Below, piece by piece: positions 45,486-61,663 of a stretch of 64,000 bases of DNA (positions within the stretch are counted from its first letter, which is position 1; every line of letters begins with the position of its first letter). Origin of the DNA: Paulinella micropora (taxonomy: Eukaryota; Cercozoa; Imbricatea; Euglyphida). The notes below the pieces were generated by a model that searched no databases, was not told the DNA's origin, and saw only the letters and a list, made by a program, of their open reading frames with translations. Position numbers and translations under genes: made by a program. The stretch lies in assembly GCA_009731375.1 (NCBI GenBank), contig BJOX01000030.1, positions 206,564-270,563 on the forward strand, read 5' to 3'.

Positions 45486-46740
45486 GTAATAGGACAGCCA
45501 TGTGAAAAGAACGATATAGACAATATGCTTACTTGTTATAGGGGATGGTCACAAAGGAAACCTTGTGAGGAACCGTGCCTAAAAAAATATGTCAAAGGTG
45601 GATCTATCATAAATATAATATTATCGATAGGCAGGAACGTTACCTTTGTTTTGGGTAGGCGTAGGCTCTGTATTAGAAGACATTGCACTTTTAGGTTTGG
45701 TTGCAACTCTGATTGTGATAGTTCAGAGGCGGTTTTTAGGTTGCGGTAACGACTTCGCATTGGTCCAAAAAGGCTGATCCGAGCCCAAAATTCTGGATCA
45801 TGGGTCCACAAAAACATGATCGGTCCCAATAACTTCGAGGCAGAATAAACGGTTTCTGCATTTCTCGAAAAACAGCGTGATCGGACCCGCACGTCCGGAG
45901 CAAAAGAAACAGTTGGAAATTTCCCGCTTGGAACAAAATGACTGGTGTATAGGCGTTACACATCACTTCAAGTTCTTCTGTGTGTCTGCACCCCCTATAT
46001 ATATATATTTTCTGATAGATCTCTTCGAGTACTATCAGAATCTCTAAAAATATCTCAAAATCTCGGAGTTTTTAGAAGAAACAACCACCTGCCATGATTG
46101 TTTTAGCAATAGCTGGGCCTGCCCGGCGTGCCACCTGACATCTGATTTTATACGTTTTATGCTACATTGTCAAATATCAAATGTCAGACATTTCTGACAT
46201 TTGATAGTAAGCAAATACCTAAAATACGCCATGAGGTTATGATCAGGCATTAGAAAAAAATACAACAGACCTATCGACAAACCCAAAATTTGAAAACAGG
46301 TTGCAACCCGTTTTCAAATTTTGGGTTGCAACCCATTTTTCAAAAAGCCTTGGCTGTATCATAATTTGCCCTTCCTTGAATATTAGAAATGCCTTCAACT
46401 GCTTCAAGGATAAACACCCTTCAGCTATTTTCGTTTATTATCAATCAGTGATTTCCTTTATCTCTTGTGTTATAGCTCTGGCTGGGCAACCGATGCATAG
46501 TCGCCAATATGCTTTCTGTGCCGAATGTTTTCCATGTGATGGAGACAAGAAAGATAAATACAAAAACATTAGTACACTCCATTCATTCTTTTTGCTTTAG
46601 TTTCTTATTCCTTATCTTATTTCTCTTTTATGCCGGTTTCTAGAGTAGATCAGCAGATTCCATACTGTCTATGAGAAGATAATGTAGCTTGCTAGCTGGC
46701 AGCGTGTGTACGAGTCGGAGAATTCGAAGCAAACAATCGT
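45486..46740. other. Spacer with one strong hairpin
   Basis: No gene recognised. At about 46283-46325, CCCAAAATTTGAAAAC and GTTTTCAAATTTTGGG form a 16-base perfect stem around a GGTTGCAACC loop that is itself palindromic. GGTTGCAACCC repeats just after it. Confidence 0.55.
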
Positions 46741-46774
46741 TTGTTTTTGCTGTGCACCTCTACTTTGAACAAAA

Positions 46775-49331
46775 GTGCATATGGTCCTTGGGGTACCACA
46801 GAACAGATACTTGCACACAGTGTTCCTGCCTGGGCGCCAAGTGGGCTTCAAGATAGACATCGACTGCAAGGTAGGGGAAGACTTCAACGAATCAGCCAAG
46901 ATCGAGTGCGCACAGCGCATGTTTGATAACCTGTACGAGGAGATCAAGCAGCAGCTTGAGTATATGGAAATCTACGATTATGTCCTGCGACTTCCTTGTC
47001 TGTTCGGATTACAACGTACCAGAGAAGATCTCCCTGCATGTCCACTGTGACAAGATCTTTTTCTACAGCATCAAGCACCTCAGCGCCTTCATCGACATGA
47101 TCAAGCGCAGCTCTGCTATCATCGTCGAGCTGGAAAAATTGGATAGACTCGATGCCCTTCAGACCCAACCGCTCTCTCAAGCTATCTCTGCAGCGCAACT
47201 CTGAGCAGAGGCGGCCCATGGCAGTGGACAAGGACATAGGTATGGGAGCCTCGATGGAGGTCAGTGAGGAACAGGCTGTCAGCATTGGTATGGCCTACAA
47301 ACCTGACTCGTACTTCCCCATGGATAGGATCAATGTGAGGTACGTGATGATACACCAGAGAGCGCTTCGGAACTTATCATCAAAAAGTCACTCATCGAGG
47401 CTTCTGGAGGGAGCTATCAACGTGACCAAGTGCAAGAATATCCCTGGCAAATTCTGGGTTGTCTTCGAGAGAAACAAATCGCGTCGATGTGTCGTGTCCC
47501 AGGACAAGAAGCACACGGGCGGAAACGACTGCAAGCAAGGACTTAATGCTACAGTGGACGTGGCCAACGATAGATTCATCAAGTGACCTGCCAACTTTGC
47601 GAAGAATCTGTACATGTGCCCATCATAGACGAGGAGGGAGAGTTGAAGGAGGCAGGGGAAGGTGCCGTAGAGGTCCCTGATGACATCAACGCTTGCATAC
47701 TCACGCCCTGTCTCGGTGCACTCTTTGAAAAGCTCCGCAAAGCATCTACACCCCTCGTGTCTGGCGATCCTGAGTGCGAGGTAGGGGATGAGCTCCCTAC
47801 CAAGTCTATCAGGGAGCATATACATGAAGTCTTCCGAATCGACTACAAGGAGGAAGCTGTCATCTACTTCAACAACTACAAGTCAAAGGCAATGGTGGTG
47901 CTCAAGCCCAAGAAGAGGAGCAAGAAGAAGGCCAGAACGAATGAGTCGCGAGTGAACAAGAGGGAGTTGCTGGTGCGCTACAGAAGAACATGACCAGTTC
48001 TATAACCTTGTCACCGACTACCTAAATGACTACTGCTGCGATATCACCGAACAGAGATTTGTAGCTGTTTACGACAGCGTCCTTCGTAAGTGGTGCTTTC
48101 ATCCTCTGCAAAACTGGACCAAGGAGATCGACAGGACGTTCAGTCTTAACTTTCCTAATACATCGACACACAAGGGATTCACTGTGTTAAGCGACGCACC
48201 TTCTACGCCGCGTGGATAAATGCCAAGAAGCACCGAACGTCTCCTACCTGCGACAACTACTTCACAGTGCGATGAGGAATGGCCGAAGATAATCAACCTC
48301 TTCACTGATCTCGCCTATTCATGCAAGAGATTCAAGAACGCAATGGAGGGAATGGAGGACCAGCTGGATTCCCACCGCCTCGACGTAGCGGCCTACCTGC
48401 GCTACCTGAAGGATATTATTTGTGGTAGGAGCACCGAGCGCTACAACTACCTGCAGCGCTGGATCTACCAAGTACTGGTCAACAAGAAAAAGCAGGAGAG
48501 TGCCATTGTTCTAGTCGGTGAACAAGGCATCGGGAAGAGCACGCTGGGTAAGATCCTAGGCAACGTGATTGGCAGCAACGCTTTCTTTGTCTTTAACAAG
48601 GCCTCAGTCATCACGGGAGAGTTCAATGATCATCTCCAATGCAAGCTCCTCGGCGTGTGGGAGAAGGCGGTCCATTCTTCTGACAAGAAGTGCGTTAGCG
48701 TATTCAAGGACATCTCAGCAGCAACTCCATTTTGATCTATAAGAAGTTCCACTCACAGTACACTGTCAAGAACAACCTGGCTCTTCTTTTCACTAGGAAC
48801 AGCATCCGAACCATTTGCACGAGCGAACGAACCCGCACTATGCTTTTTACAATGTTACACGCAACATGGAGCCGGAAAAAGCGTAATTACTTCAAACGTG
48901 TGCACGACATCGACCCGCTCTTCATTGCCTGGTTCTAGTACTACGATTTCCCTGAAGAGCTGAAGCAGATCGACTTGCGGCTAGACTTGCCCAGGGACAA
49001 CAACGACCTTCACTTCCAGATCGCGCTCGTGTCCGCTCCCTTCCACGTACAGTTTATATACGAGATCCTCGACCAACAGTATTTCGGCAGCTTCGCCGCT
49101 CATGCCACCTTCGATGAATGGCAGAATGTCTACGTACGCTGGGCCGCCGAGAAGAGGCTGCGTAACCCTTATGTCAATGTTATTGTCTTCCTCGCCGATC
49201 TGGCCATCCACACCCTCTGGGACAGCACCGTCAACAGGCTCGCCGGCGGAGAGATTGCAGGGCGTGACCGACAGATTGAGAAGTTCAAGTCGGACTCCGC
49301 GCTAGTCAACCTCACCTGCAGAAATGACTAG
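46775..49331 (+). pseudogene. Viral-type primase fused to SF3 helicase (AEP-S3H), frameshifted
   Basis: Pieces in several frames read in order as one primase-helicase. 46775-47000 has the DxD motif in FKIDIDCK. 46980-47204 has the SxH motif in KISLHVHCDK, both typical of archaeo-eukaryotic primases. 47152-47993 holds NRSLKLSLQ and a Cys/His stretch. 48000-48735 holds the SF3 helicase with Walker A VGEQGIGKST and the following GEFNDHLQ/LLGVWEKA region. 48735-49331 is the C-terminal tail. At least five frame breaks are seen (about 47000, 47200, 47585, 47990, 48735). Such proteins replicate virophages, Polinton-like viruses and large DNA viruses. Not functional as it stands, if the assembly is correct. 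Confidence 0.7.
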
Positions 49332-49392
49332 ACAAATTCACCCTCCGGCGTAAGGGAATAGTCCACTGTGTGTCCTCTCCTCACACGCTTCT

Positions 49393-49979
49393 ACCTCCTC
49401 ATTTTGGGCGGAGGAGGGGCAATTGCAAGGTTTTCTTTAAATTCCTTGATAGCGGGCAGTGCCACGTCCCGCCAGTAGTCCTCATTAAACTTTACCACTG
49501 TCACGTCGATGTATTAATTAACATACTGTTTGAAATAACGAGGACGGTAACGCACAAAGTACATCTCTGAAGCCTGTAACTGCCATCTAGCATTGTAGCT
49601 GTGGGTAGTAGATAGCTGGTGCTTCCCCTTGTTTATTCTCAAGGTCCGGGTTCCAGTACGGACACTTCACTTCCACCAGGACCGGCTTGTGCATTGAAAC
49701 ACCATCCGGTGTAGCACCGATCCAGTCTATCGCCTCGATCAGCCTAAAGCCTAGCACGAAGTCGCAAGACTTTTCCATTAGCTTGTTACCTGTCACTCGC
49801 TCGTACACTTGCAAGGCCCTTGCCTCGTGACTATTGCCATGCCTCGTTGCCTCGTTGCCTTCGAAGGGCTCTGTCATGTTGTATTTCCTTCTTGCCAACT
49901 CCAGTCTGTTGACGTACTTGTTGATGCCTAGTATACTAGATACGTCTGTGGCAGTGATGCATCGCCTACGCTCCTGCAT
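49393..49979 (-). pseudogene. YqaJ-type viral exonuclease/recombinase
   Basis: The 131-codon ORF 49979-49587 starts MQERRRCITATDVSSILGIN and carries GNSHEARALQVYE, IGATPDGV and LVEVKCPYW. These are the lambda-exonuclease/YqaJ nuclease motifs (Asp in TPDG, Glu-x-Lys in VEVKC). After YYPQLQ the frame breaks, and the likely continuation to about 49393 includes FVRYRPRYFKQY and WRDVALPAIKEF. The enzyme would trim DNA ends for recombination. It is opposite in orientation to its two neighbours. Confidence 0.75.
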
Positions 49980-50157
49980 GCCTGCTCATTGCCAAACTCC
50001 AGCCTCCGTCGTGCGTACAAGAAAGTAGTTTCCTGGCACGGCTGTGTACATGCTTCTATGTCCACTCGCGCTTCGATTGTCATGATTATGACTACTTTAT
50101 GTACTACTTGAAACATGCAAGAAAAAAATCGTCTATTCTAATATAACAACCTCAGGA

Positions 50158-51984
50158 ATGTCGGTGCTTACATTACTACACCAACGACTCGATAAACTCC
50201 GCTTGCAACAGATCAGTTGTCTCAGCGTGCTCAGTCCACAAGAGGAAAAGTTGGTAGAGGACCTCCTCAAAGAATGCGTGCGCACACGCACCAAAGTCAA
50301 CTATAAAGCCAACCCTGATAACCCGGAGTGCAGAATTAACGGCAGGTGCTCTGTCGGGAACGCTCCTGGCTGGATAGCCAGGCTAGTGGCAGGTGAGATA
50401 TATTCTTTCCTCGACGTTGAGAACGCCGCTGTGACTACTCTCGTGGAGCTGCCTTACAGTCACTCGGTAGTAGTGCCTCCCTTCTTACGCCAATTTGCGA
50501 GTAGGGAAGGACGCACCCTCAGTTGCCAAGAAAAGCTTCAACGCTGTCCTCAATTGGCACTCCATCGAGGAAATCTACTGCCCTCTTATGCTCGAGTGGT
50601 GCGAGGCCTGCAGGTCCTTCATACGCAACCTGAAATGCTGTGCAGCCTTTGCGGATGTCTGGCAGCTCACAGAAAAGAAGGAAACAAACAGAGACGGCAC
50701 GTTCGTCTCCTATTTGTACCAGAGATACGAGCGGAAATGTATGTTGGCTGCTTGCGAGTTCCTCAAGCAGAAAGGCTACCGCATCGGCGTCTGGAAACAC
50801 GATTGCATCTAGGTTGAAACTACTTTTACCCCGGAGGTGGTCGCACACATTACAGAGCACATCTTTGAACGGACCGAGCTGCATGGCTCGTTGCACTTCG
50901 GAAGACCTCTGCCCACCAAGCGAGATATTGAGCTATATTATGGGCCCAAGAACCTCTCCATGCTCCCCAACGATGAAGAGCATTGCAGGCACCTCCTAGC
51001 CATAGCGGGTAAGGAAAGTAAGCACATACGGTTCGCAGGCAATGTGTTTGTGCCAGCCGCACGATTCCCGGCGTCTATGAGTCACAATGCAACTGCCGCG
51101 AATACATCAACCAAACCCTCGCCAACGAAACGTGCTGTGTCCTCGGCAACGCCAACTTGGACAAGCTCGAAAAGTGGTTCGAGACGGTCACACACCCTTT
51201 CTTCCCACTCCGCACAGCTAGTGAGATGCGCAGCGACTGGATAAGCTTCCGCACCACAACCTTCAACACCTCCGCCGTCTCCCTGCACCCCTACAGCGAA
51301 CTAGCCGAAGCGCCCTTCACTGACCATTTCTATGACATGGACGTTTAAGGAATGGAGCGCGCCGCGCCCCTCTGGGACAAGCTCCTCAAGACACAGCTTA
51401 GTGAGAGCATGTACGACACCTTTGAGATTCTACTGGGCAGGCTGCAGTTCCCCGTCGGCCGGCATGACAACTGGCAGGTCATGCCCTTCATGCAGGGCCA
51501 TGCCGGTACTGGCAAAGGGACCGTCATACAGGTCTTGTGCGCCATGAAGCCCCGTGGTAAGGTCGGGGCCATCACTTCCAACACCGAGAGGGGCTTCGGC
51601 CTCTCCGCGCTCTTCAACAAGGAACTCATTGTCATTCCGGACCTCCCAACCAACTTTGCAAGCGTCATCGAGCAGTCCATGATGCAGTCCATCGTTTCCG
51701 GGGAGTCAGTGTCTGTCGCTACCAAGAACAAGACAGTCTCTTCGGAACACGTCTGGACCGTACCCATCATCATCGCCGCCAACTATATCCTTAACTACAG
51801 AGACAACCAGGGCCAATGGAAACGGCGCGTCTCGCTCTTCTTTTTCAACAACAAGGTGGAAAAGTCACAGTCGGATTTCCCCAACAGGATCATTTCTTCT
51901 CACTGTTCTGCCGCAGCTGTCTTGATGCGGCAGTCCTTCTTCTCAGCAACGACTTTGGGGTCGTCAGCGACGAAGGGCACGTGA
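50158..51984 (+). pseudogene. TV-Pol-type DNA polymerase fused to SF3 helicase, frameshifted
   Basis: N-terminal reading (50158-50480) includes NPECRINGRCSVG. After a frame change comes VLNWHSIEE, TFVSYLYQRYERKCMLAACE and VGVWKHDCI-like text (reads IGVWKHDCI), the polymerase-A-type motif of the transposon/virophage 'TV-Pol' family. 50837-51347 has a D5-N-like region ending FTDHFYDMDV. 51352-51984 is the SF3 helicase with Walker A GHAGTGKGT, acidic Walker B ELIVIPD and IIIAANY...QGQWKRR. Stops or shifts occur at about 50500, 50813, 51060, 51150 and 51348. TV-Pol-S3H fusions are known from virophages and related elements; this assignment is from motif memory. Confidence 0.65.
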
Positions 51985-51989
51985 CCAAG

Positions 51990-52597
51990 TAGATAGAGTT
52001 CTCTACCGCGTTTGGCAAGTACCTCAAGGAAGACCTGCGGCAGTTCCACACCAGGGTCGACGATATCGGCGATACCGCCCTCCGCCGTGCAGGCTACGAG
52101 GTTTTCCGTGCACAGCTGCGGCAGAACAGTGAGAAGAAGGACGGCCGCATCAACTACTGCCAGTTCTGCCCTCGACAAGCACAGGAACTAGGGCACGAGT
52201 GCAACCTGTCCTGCGAACAACATATTTGCTACTACAACAAGTGCAAGAGGCACGCTGGCTCCAAGCGGTGCAAGACCTATGGCATCCTGCACTTGGCTTT
52301 ACAATCAGGGCCAGCTTTGGCTCCCTGTCCAACTGCGCCTTTTGCATCAAGCGCGTGCCCAAGCTGGTCTGTGTGTGGGACGCCTCGGGCGCCAGCAAGA
52401 AGACCGAGGAGCTCGGCAAGACCTCGGCGCTGCCCGGCTGGGAAGGCGGGTGCTTCGCGCCCGACGAGCTGGACGACGAGCCCGGGCCCAGCAACAGGCA
52501 GCTGCACATCGCCAACGCCCCACACAGTGCCGAAGCCGACCTGCGCCAGCAGCACGCGTGGGAAGAAGAAGTTGAAGCTCTGCTCAGGGACATTTGA
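51990..52597 (+). pseudogene. Cys/His-rich tail following the TV-Pol helicase
   Basis: Reads YCQFCPRQAQELGHECNLSC and ICYYNKCKRHAGSKRCKTYG, a dense Cys/His cluster that could bind zinc. A second piece has CAFCIKRVPKLVC and ends in an acidic tail with EVEALLRDI before a stop at 52597. It is probably the C-terminal extension of the same polyprotein after further frame breaks. The gap starts 10 bases later. Confidence 0.45.
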
Positions 52598-52607
52598 AGC
52601 CAGCACC

Positions 52608-52814
52608 NNNNNNNNNNNNNNNNNNNNNNNNNNNNNNNNNNNNNNNNNNNNNNNNNNNNNNNNNNNNNNNNNNNNNNNNNNNNNNNNNNNNNNNNNNNNN
52701 NNNNNNNNNNNNNNNNNNNNNNNNNNNNNNNNNNNNNNNNNNNNNNNNNNNNNNNNNNNNNNNNNNNNNNNNNNNNNNNNNNNNNNNNNNNNNNNNNNNN
52801 NNNNNNNNNNNNNN
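52608..52814. other. Assembly gap (207 N)
   Basis: Separates the viral-type cluster from the next gene. Earlier exons of that gene may be hidden here. Confidence 0.9.
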
Positions 52815-52963
52815 ACCCACCCTCTTCCTTTCTCCCTCCAATCCTCCTAATGCTATCTGTGTCTATCTCAATCTCTCTATCTCTACCTCTCTATTTCTAT
52901 TTATCACTCTTCTTCATTTTCTCTCTCTTTCTATCTCTCTCTCTCCGTGCATCTCTCAAATAG

Positions 52964-57604
<4,641 letters not shown>

Positions 57605-57622
57605 TTATATCAGTATGTAGAC

Positions 57623-57625
<3 letters not shown>

Positions 57626-57686
<61 letters not shown>

Positions 57687-57735
57687 CGATAGGTAGATAG
57701 GTAGAGAGGTAGATAGGTAGATAGAGACGAAAGAA
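57626..57735. repeat. GATA array after the gene end
   Basis: GATA/GGTA repeat 20 bases after the stop at 57604. Confidence 0.9.
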
Positions 57736-57836
57736 GAAAGAAGCGCTAAAAAAGAAAACCAACAGGAAAAAAATTGTTTTCAATAATGTTTAATGATTAA
57801 AGTATTCTTTTCGACGTTCTTCGCCCTCCCTTAGTA

Positions 57837-58319
57837 CTAGCTTGGGCTTGGCTCCTGCCTACTAGTTTCTGCGCGCGTTTTCTCTCCGCCACGCAGAAAC
57901 ACAAAGTCACTGTTGTGTACTTCCAACGTAATTGACCTCGCTGGCGCCCTTGGCGGGGGCGCGTGGATGTGCACGCGGGGTTTGTACACAAACAAGTAGG
58001 CTTCTTCGCTCTCGCCGGCAGGCTGCGACCCCGGCACGGTGTGCCCGCGGGCGCGCTGGCGCCGGCCACCCGCTCGCAGGGAGTCCCGGCCGCCGCCGCT
58101 GCTGGTTTCTTTGGCCAGCTGGATCGGGAGTGGCGGGGATCAGCTGATGCGGCCGGGCTTGGCAACTTCTTTGTCCTCTTCCTGGCCGCTGCTGCTGCTG
58201 TAACCGTGCAACGACCTGAGCTCCTCGCAGGTTTGTTGGTGTGAGGGCAGCAGCGTCCAATGCAGTGACGCCCGGCACTTTTTGAGCTCCGCCACGCATT
58301 CTGGGTTGTTGGGCGCCAT
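57837..58319 (-). CDS. Possible small Cys-containing protein (minus strand)
   Basis: From ATG at 58319 the minus strand reads MAPNNPECVAELKKCRASLH and SHQQTCEELRSLHGY, ending at about 58140 (59 codons). A further open piece, YLFVYKPRVHIHA to SDFVFLRGGEK, ends at 57837 in another frame. High GC3 sets it apart from nearby introns. The Cys spacing recalls small twin-Cys mitochondrial proteins, but the match is weak. The pieces might be two exons of one gene. Divergently placed next to the nicotinamidase gene. Confidence 0.35.
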
Positions 58320-58534
58320 GTCCCGGGCGCCACGACCCCCGACGCGTCCTGCAGCGCCTTCCCGACCGCCCAGACCCAAAAAATCTCTCCCTTGGGGACA
58401 TTCATGCCTGCGCAACCCGCCGACCCCCACACAGGACTTCTTTTGTGTGTGTACGTGTGTCAGCCTTGAAGCAAGGGAGGCAGGAGAGGGGGTGTGAGCG
58501 CGACACAAAATAAAGAGAAAGAGTTGAGAGGAGG

Positions 58535-58786
58535 GGCGGGGGGGGGGGGGGGAAAAAAAAAAAAAAAAAGGGGGGGGGGGGGGGGGGGGGAAAAGGGGGG
58601 GGGGGGNNNNNNNNNNNNNNNNNNNNNNNNNNNNNNNNNNNNNNNNNNNNNNNNNNNNNNNNNNNNNNNNNNNNNNNNNNNNNNNNNNNNNNNNNNNNNN
58701 NNNNNNNNNNNNNNNNNNNNNNNNNNNNNNNNNNNNNNNNNNNNNNNNNNNNNNNNNNNNNNNNNNNNNNAAACCCCCCCCCCCCC
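58535..58786. other. Gap with poly-G/poly-A and poly-C/poly-T edges
   Basis: N run 58607-58770, preceded by G and A homopolymers and followed by C and T homopolymers. Probably unreliable sequence rather than biology. Confidence 0.8.
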
Positions 58787-58890
58787 TTTTTTTTTTCTCT
58801 TGGCTCTGGTACTAATACTATTAATAAGAAAAAGGCCAAAGGACTTGTAGATTCTTCACCCCTTCGCGCTGCCTGCTCTCGACCCCCAAA

Positions 58891-59759
58891 ATGTCTGCTC
58901 CTTCGCTCCAGCCGGGTTGGTCTCTGGTTGTCGTGGACATGCAGAACGACTTTATGCACCCACGTGGATCACTGTGTGTTGGGAAAGAAGACACAAGAGA
59001 AACTTGTATCAATAATGTGCGCCAGCTGGTGCAGACTCCTGGCTGGGTCTAGTGGTGTTCACGCGCAACAAACACCCCGCTCAGTGCGCAGAAGCCAAAG
59101 TTTTAAAACCTGGCCACGTATCCTTTGCCAGTTCGATTTATCACTCTTTGGATGACTCAAAGCAACAGTCAGCGCAAGGCGGCGATCAGATTTCTGAGTA
59201 TAAAGTCATTGTCGACGGCGATGCTGTGAAGCAAATTCCCAAGTCTGTGTGCTATCTCTTTGAGGAACGCGTCCTCCCGCCGGGGCAAACAGCGGAAAAG
59301 GCAAAAGTGACAAAGTGGAATGTTAACAAGCAAGAGCTGTGGCCTGACCACTGCGTTATGGGCGACTGGGGCTCGGACGTCGTGGACGAGCTGCGCGACG
59401 TAGCCCCCGCGTTTAAGCCAGGGGCAAGAGTGCCAGAGCCGGCGTTGAATTATTTAACTTATATGATTGCTACCATCCTGGAAAGAGGCACGCTTCGCCT
59501 ACCTACCGGGGCCTCGAGAAACCGGACAACGTTTTTTGATAAAGGCACGGACCGCAAATATGACGCGTATTCCTCCATTTTTGAGAATGCGGAAGCTATT
59601 GTTGAGCAACAGCCAAGCGGGCAGGAGCAAGGGCAGAAGCGAAAAAGGGAGGTTCTGAACCAGAACCCCTGGAGCATCGCCTCGCGCAACTGCACTTTGA
59701 CGCAAGTACTACAAGGTCAGGGAATCAGCAACGTCTGCGTGGTCGGAGTCCGCCGGTAA
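58891..59759 (+). CDS. Nicotinamidase (isochorismatase-like hydrolase), frame break and incomplete C-terminus
   Basis: Converts nicotinamide to nicotinate in NAD salvage. Starts MSAPSLQPGWSLVVVDMQND; DMQNDF carries the catalytic Asp. Further signatures are FTRNKHP, WPDHCV, FDKGTD and YDAYSSIFENA. One base is missing in the G run at about 59046: the first frame hits TAG right after PGWV, and the rest (59052 on) is one base out. This looks like a homopolymer error or recent mutation. The reading ends VCVVGVRR at a GTAACA that may be a donor; the expected DYCV segment with the catalytic Cys is not visible downstream. Confidence 0.8.
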
Positions 59760-59827
59760 CAATAGACTCGTGGGAAACGACACAAACAAAGAATTGGGGC
59801 CCATGTACACCTGTCTGGCGCATGAGT

Positions 59828-60190
59828 AGGGAGGAGGAGGAGGAGGAGGAAGAGGAGGAGGAGGAGGAAGAGGAGGAGGAGGAGGAGGAAGAGGAGGAGG
59901 AGGAGGAAGAGGAGGACCTGTATTCATTGTATACCAGCCTCGAATAAAAGAAGAAGAAGAAGAAGAAGAAGAAGAAGAAGAAGAAGAAGAAGAAGAAGAA
60001 GAAGAAGAAGAAGAAGAAGAAGAAGAAGAAGAAGAAAGAAGAAGAAAGAAGAAGAAGAGAAGAAGAAGAAGAAGAAGAAGAAGAAGAAGAAGAAGAAGAA
60101 GAAGAAGAAGAAAATAGAAGAAGAAGAAAATAGAAGAAGAAGAAAATAGAAGAAGAAGAAGAAGAAGAAGAAGAAGAAGAAGAAGAAGCG
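59828..60190. repeat. GGA and GAA triplet arrays
   Basis: Purine triplets on the plus strand. ACCTGTATTCATTGTATACC at 59916 and ACCTGTATTTGTTGTACGGC at 60231 bracket the GAA array, an old direct duplication. Confidence 0.9.
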
Positions 60191-60335
60191 ATGAAAAACC
60201 AGAAGAAAGATATAAAAAAGAGGACAGAAGAACCTGTATTTGTTGTACGGCGGTTTCAAAAGCGGGGAAGGCGCTATACGCTGCAACTGCCTTGTAATCA
60301 ACCTACCCAAACGTAGTAGTGGTCGTAGTAGTAGC

Positions 60336-60392
<57 letters not shown>

Positions 60393-60425
60393 TCACTACG
60401 TTACCTTGATCATCTCTGTACTTGC

Positions 60426-60478
60426 TCACGATGTCAGAAGCTGGTTCTTGGCCGCCTTGAGCGCCACCAACGGCTTGT
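60426..60478 (-). CDS. Possible terminal exon (minus strand), unidentified
   Basis: After an AG acceptor at 60479-60480 the minus strand reads KPLVALKAAKNQLLTS then stop. Short and isolated; kept only because of splice context and codon pattern. It could be a 3' exon of the minus-strand DEP gene upstream at 62138 or an unrelated false positive. Confidence 0.2.
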
Positions 60479-60481
60479 CTA

Positions 60482-60667
60482 AATCATATCATAACTATGA
60501 CTGGAAACAGTTAATTGGCAACATCACCAAGCTTTGAGCTCAGCTTTCTTCATCAATGGTTGTGCTATGTTAAAGCTGAAACTATAGTTTGAAAGCCCAG
60601 CACAAGAGCTTTAAAATGACGTATCTCAGCTTTTTCTTATATCCCATATTGATCGGGAAAAATCAGT

Positions 60668-60718
<51 letters not shown>

Positions 60719-60916
60719 GTAAATCTGCCTTGGAGTGCTGACTGTGACATATTTGAGGGAAATCCCGATGAAAAAACCTAGTCACACTTGCTAAACAGAG
60801 TTCCAGCCCAATGGCCTCAAGGCGTTAAACTGTGACGCCAACTCATAACCCTTTGGTGGTAGATGCTGGGGAGGAGGGTCGTTGCGCGCGTAAAAGATCT
60901 TAAACTCCGCATATGC
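60482..60916. other. Spacer with ATT array
   Basis: No gene recognised. ATT array at 60670-60718; the rest is single-copy looking and ends at a 557-N gap (60917-61473). Confidence 0.5.
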
Positions 60917-61473
60917 NNNNNNNNNNNNNNNNNNNNNNNNNNNNNNNNNNNNNNNNNNNNNNNNNNNNNNNNNNNNNNNNNNNNNNNNNNNNNNNNNNNN
61001 NNNNNNNNNNNNNNNNNNNNNNNNNNNNNNNNNNNNNNNNNNNNNNNNNNNNNNNNNNNNNNNNNNNNNNNNNNNNNNNNNNNNNNNNNNNNNNNNNNNN
61101 NNNNNNNNNNNNNNNNNNNNNNNNNNNNNNNNNNNNNNNNNNNNNNNNNNNNNNNNNNNNNNNNNNNNNNNNNNNNNNNNNNNNNNNNNNNNNNNNNNNN
61201 NNNNNNNNNNNNNNNNNNNNNNNNNNNNNNNNNNNNNNNNNNNNNNNNNNNNNNNNNNNNNNNNNNNNNNNNNNNNNNNNNNNNNNNNNNNNNNNNNNNN
61301 NNNNNNNNNNNNNNNNNNNNNNNNNNNNNNNNNNNNNNNNNNNNNNNNNNNNNNNNNNNNNNNNNNNNNNNNNNNNNNNNNNNNNNNNNNNNNNNNNNNN
61401 NNNNNNNNNNNNNNNNNNNNNNNNNNNNNNNNNNNNNNNNNNNNNNNNNNNNNNNNNNNNNNNNNNNNNNNNN

Positions 61474-61540
61474 TCCCCTCACGGGTGAGACGATGGAGGC
61501 GCATGTGCAGAAATGCATCAGCCATTGACAGAGAAGCACT
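61474..61540 (+). mobile_element. tRNA-derived SINE, copy 3 (3' end only)
   Basis: TCCCCTCACGGGTGAGACGA to GAGAAGCACT matches the 3' end of SINE copies 1 and 2 and is followed by (ATT)n. Its head is hidden by the gap at 60917-61473. Confidence 0.85.
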
Positions 61541-61588
61541 ATTATTATTATTATTATTTATTTGTTGTTGTTGTTGTTGTTGTTGTTA

Positions 61589-61662
<74 letters not shown>

Positions 61663-61663
<1 letters not shown>

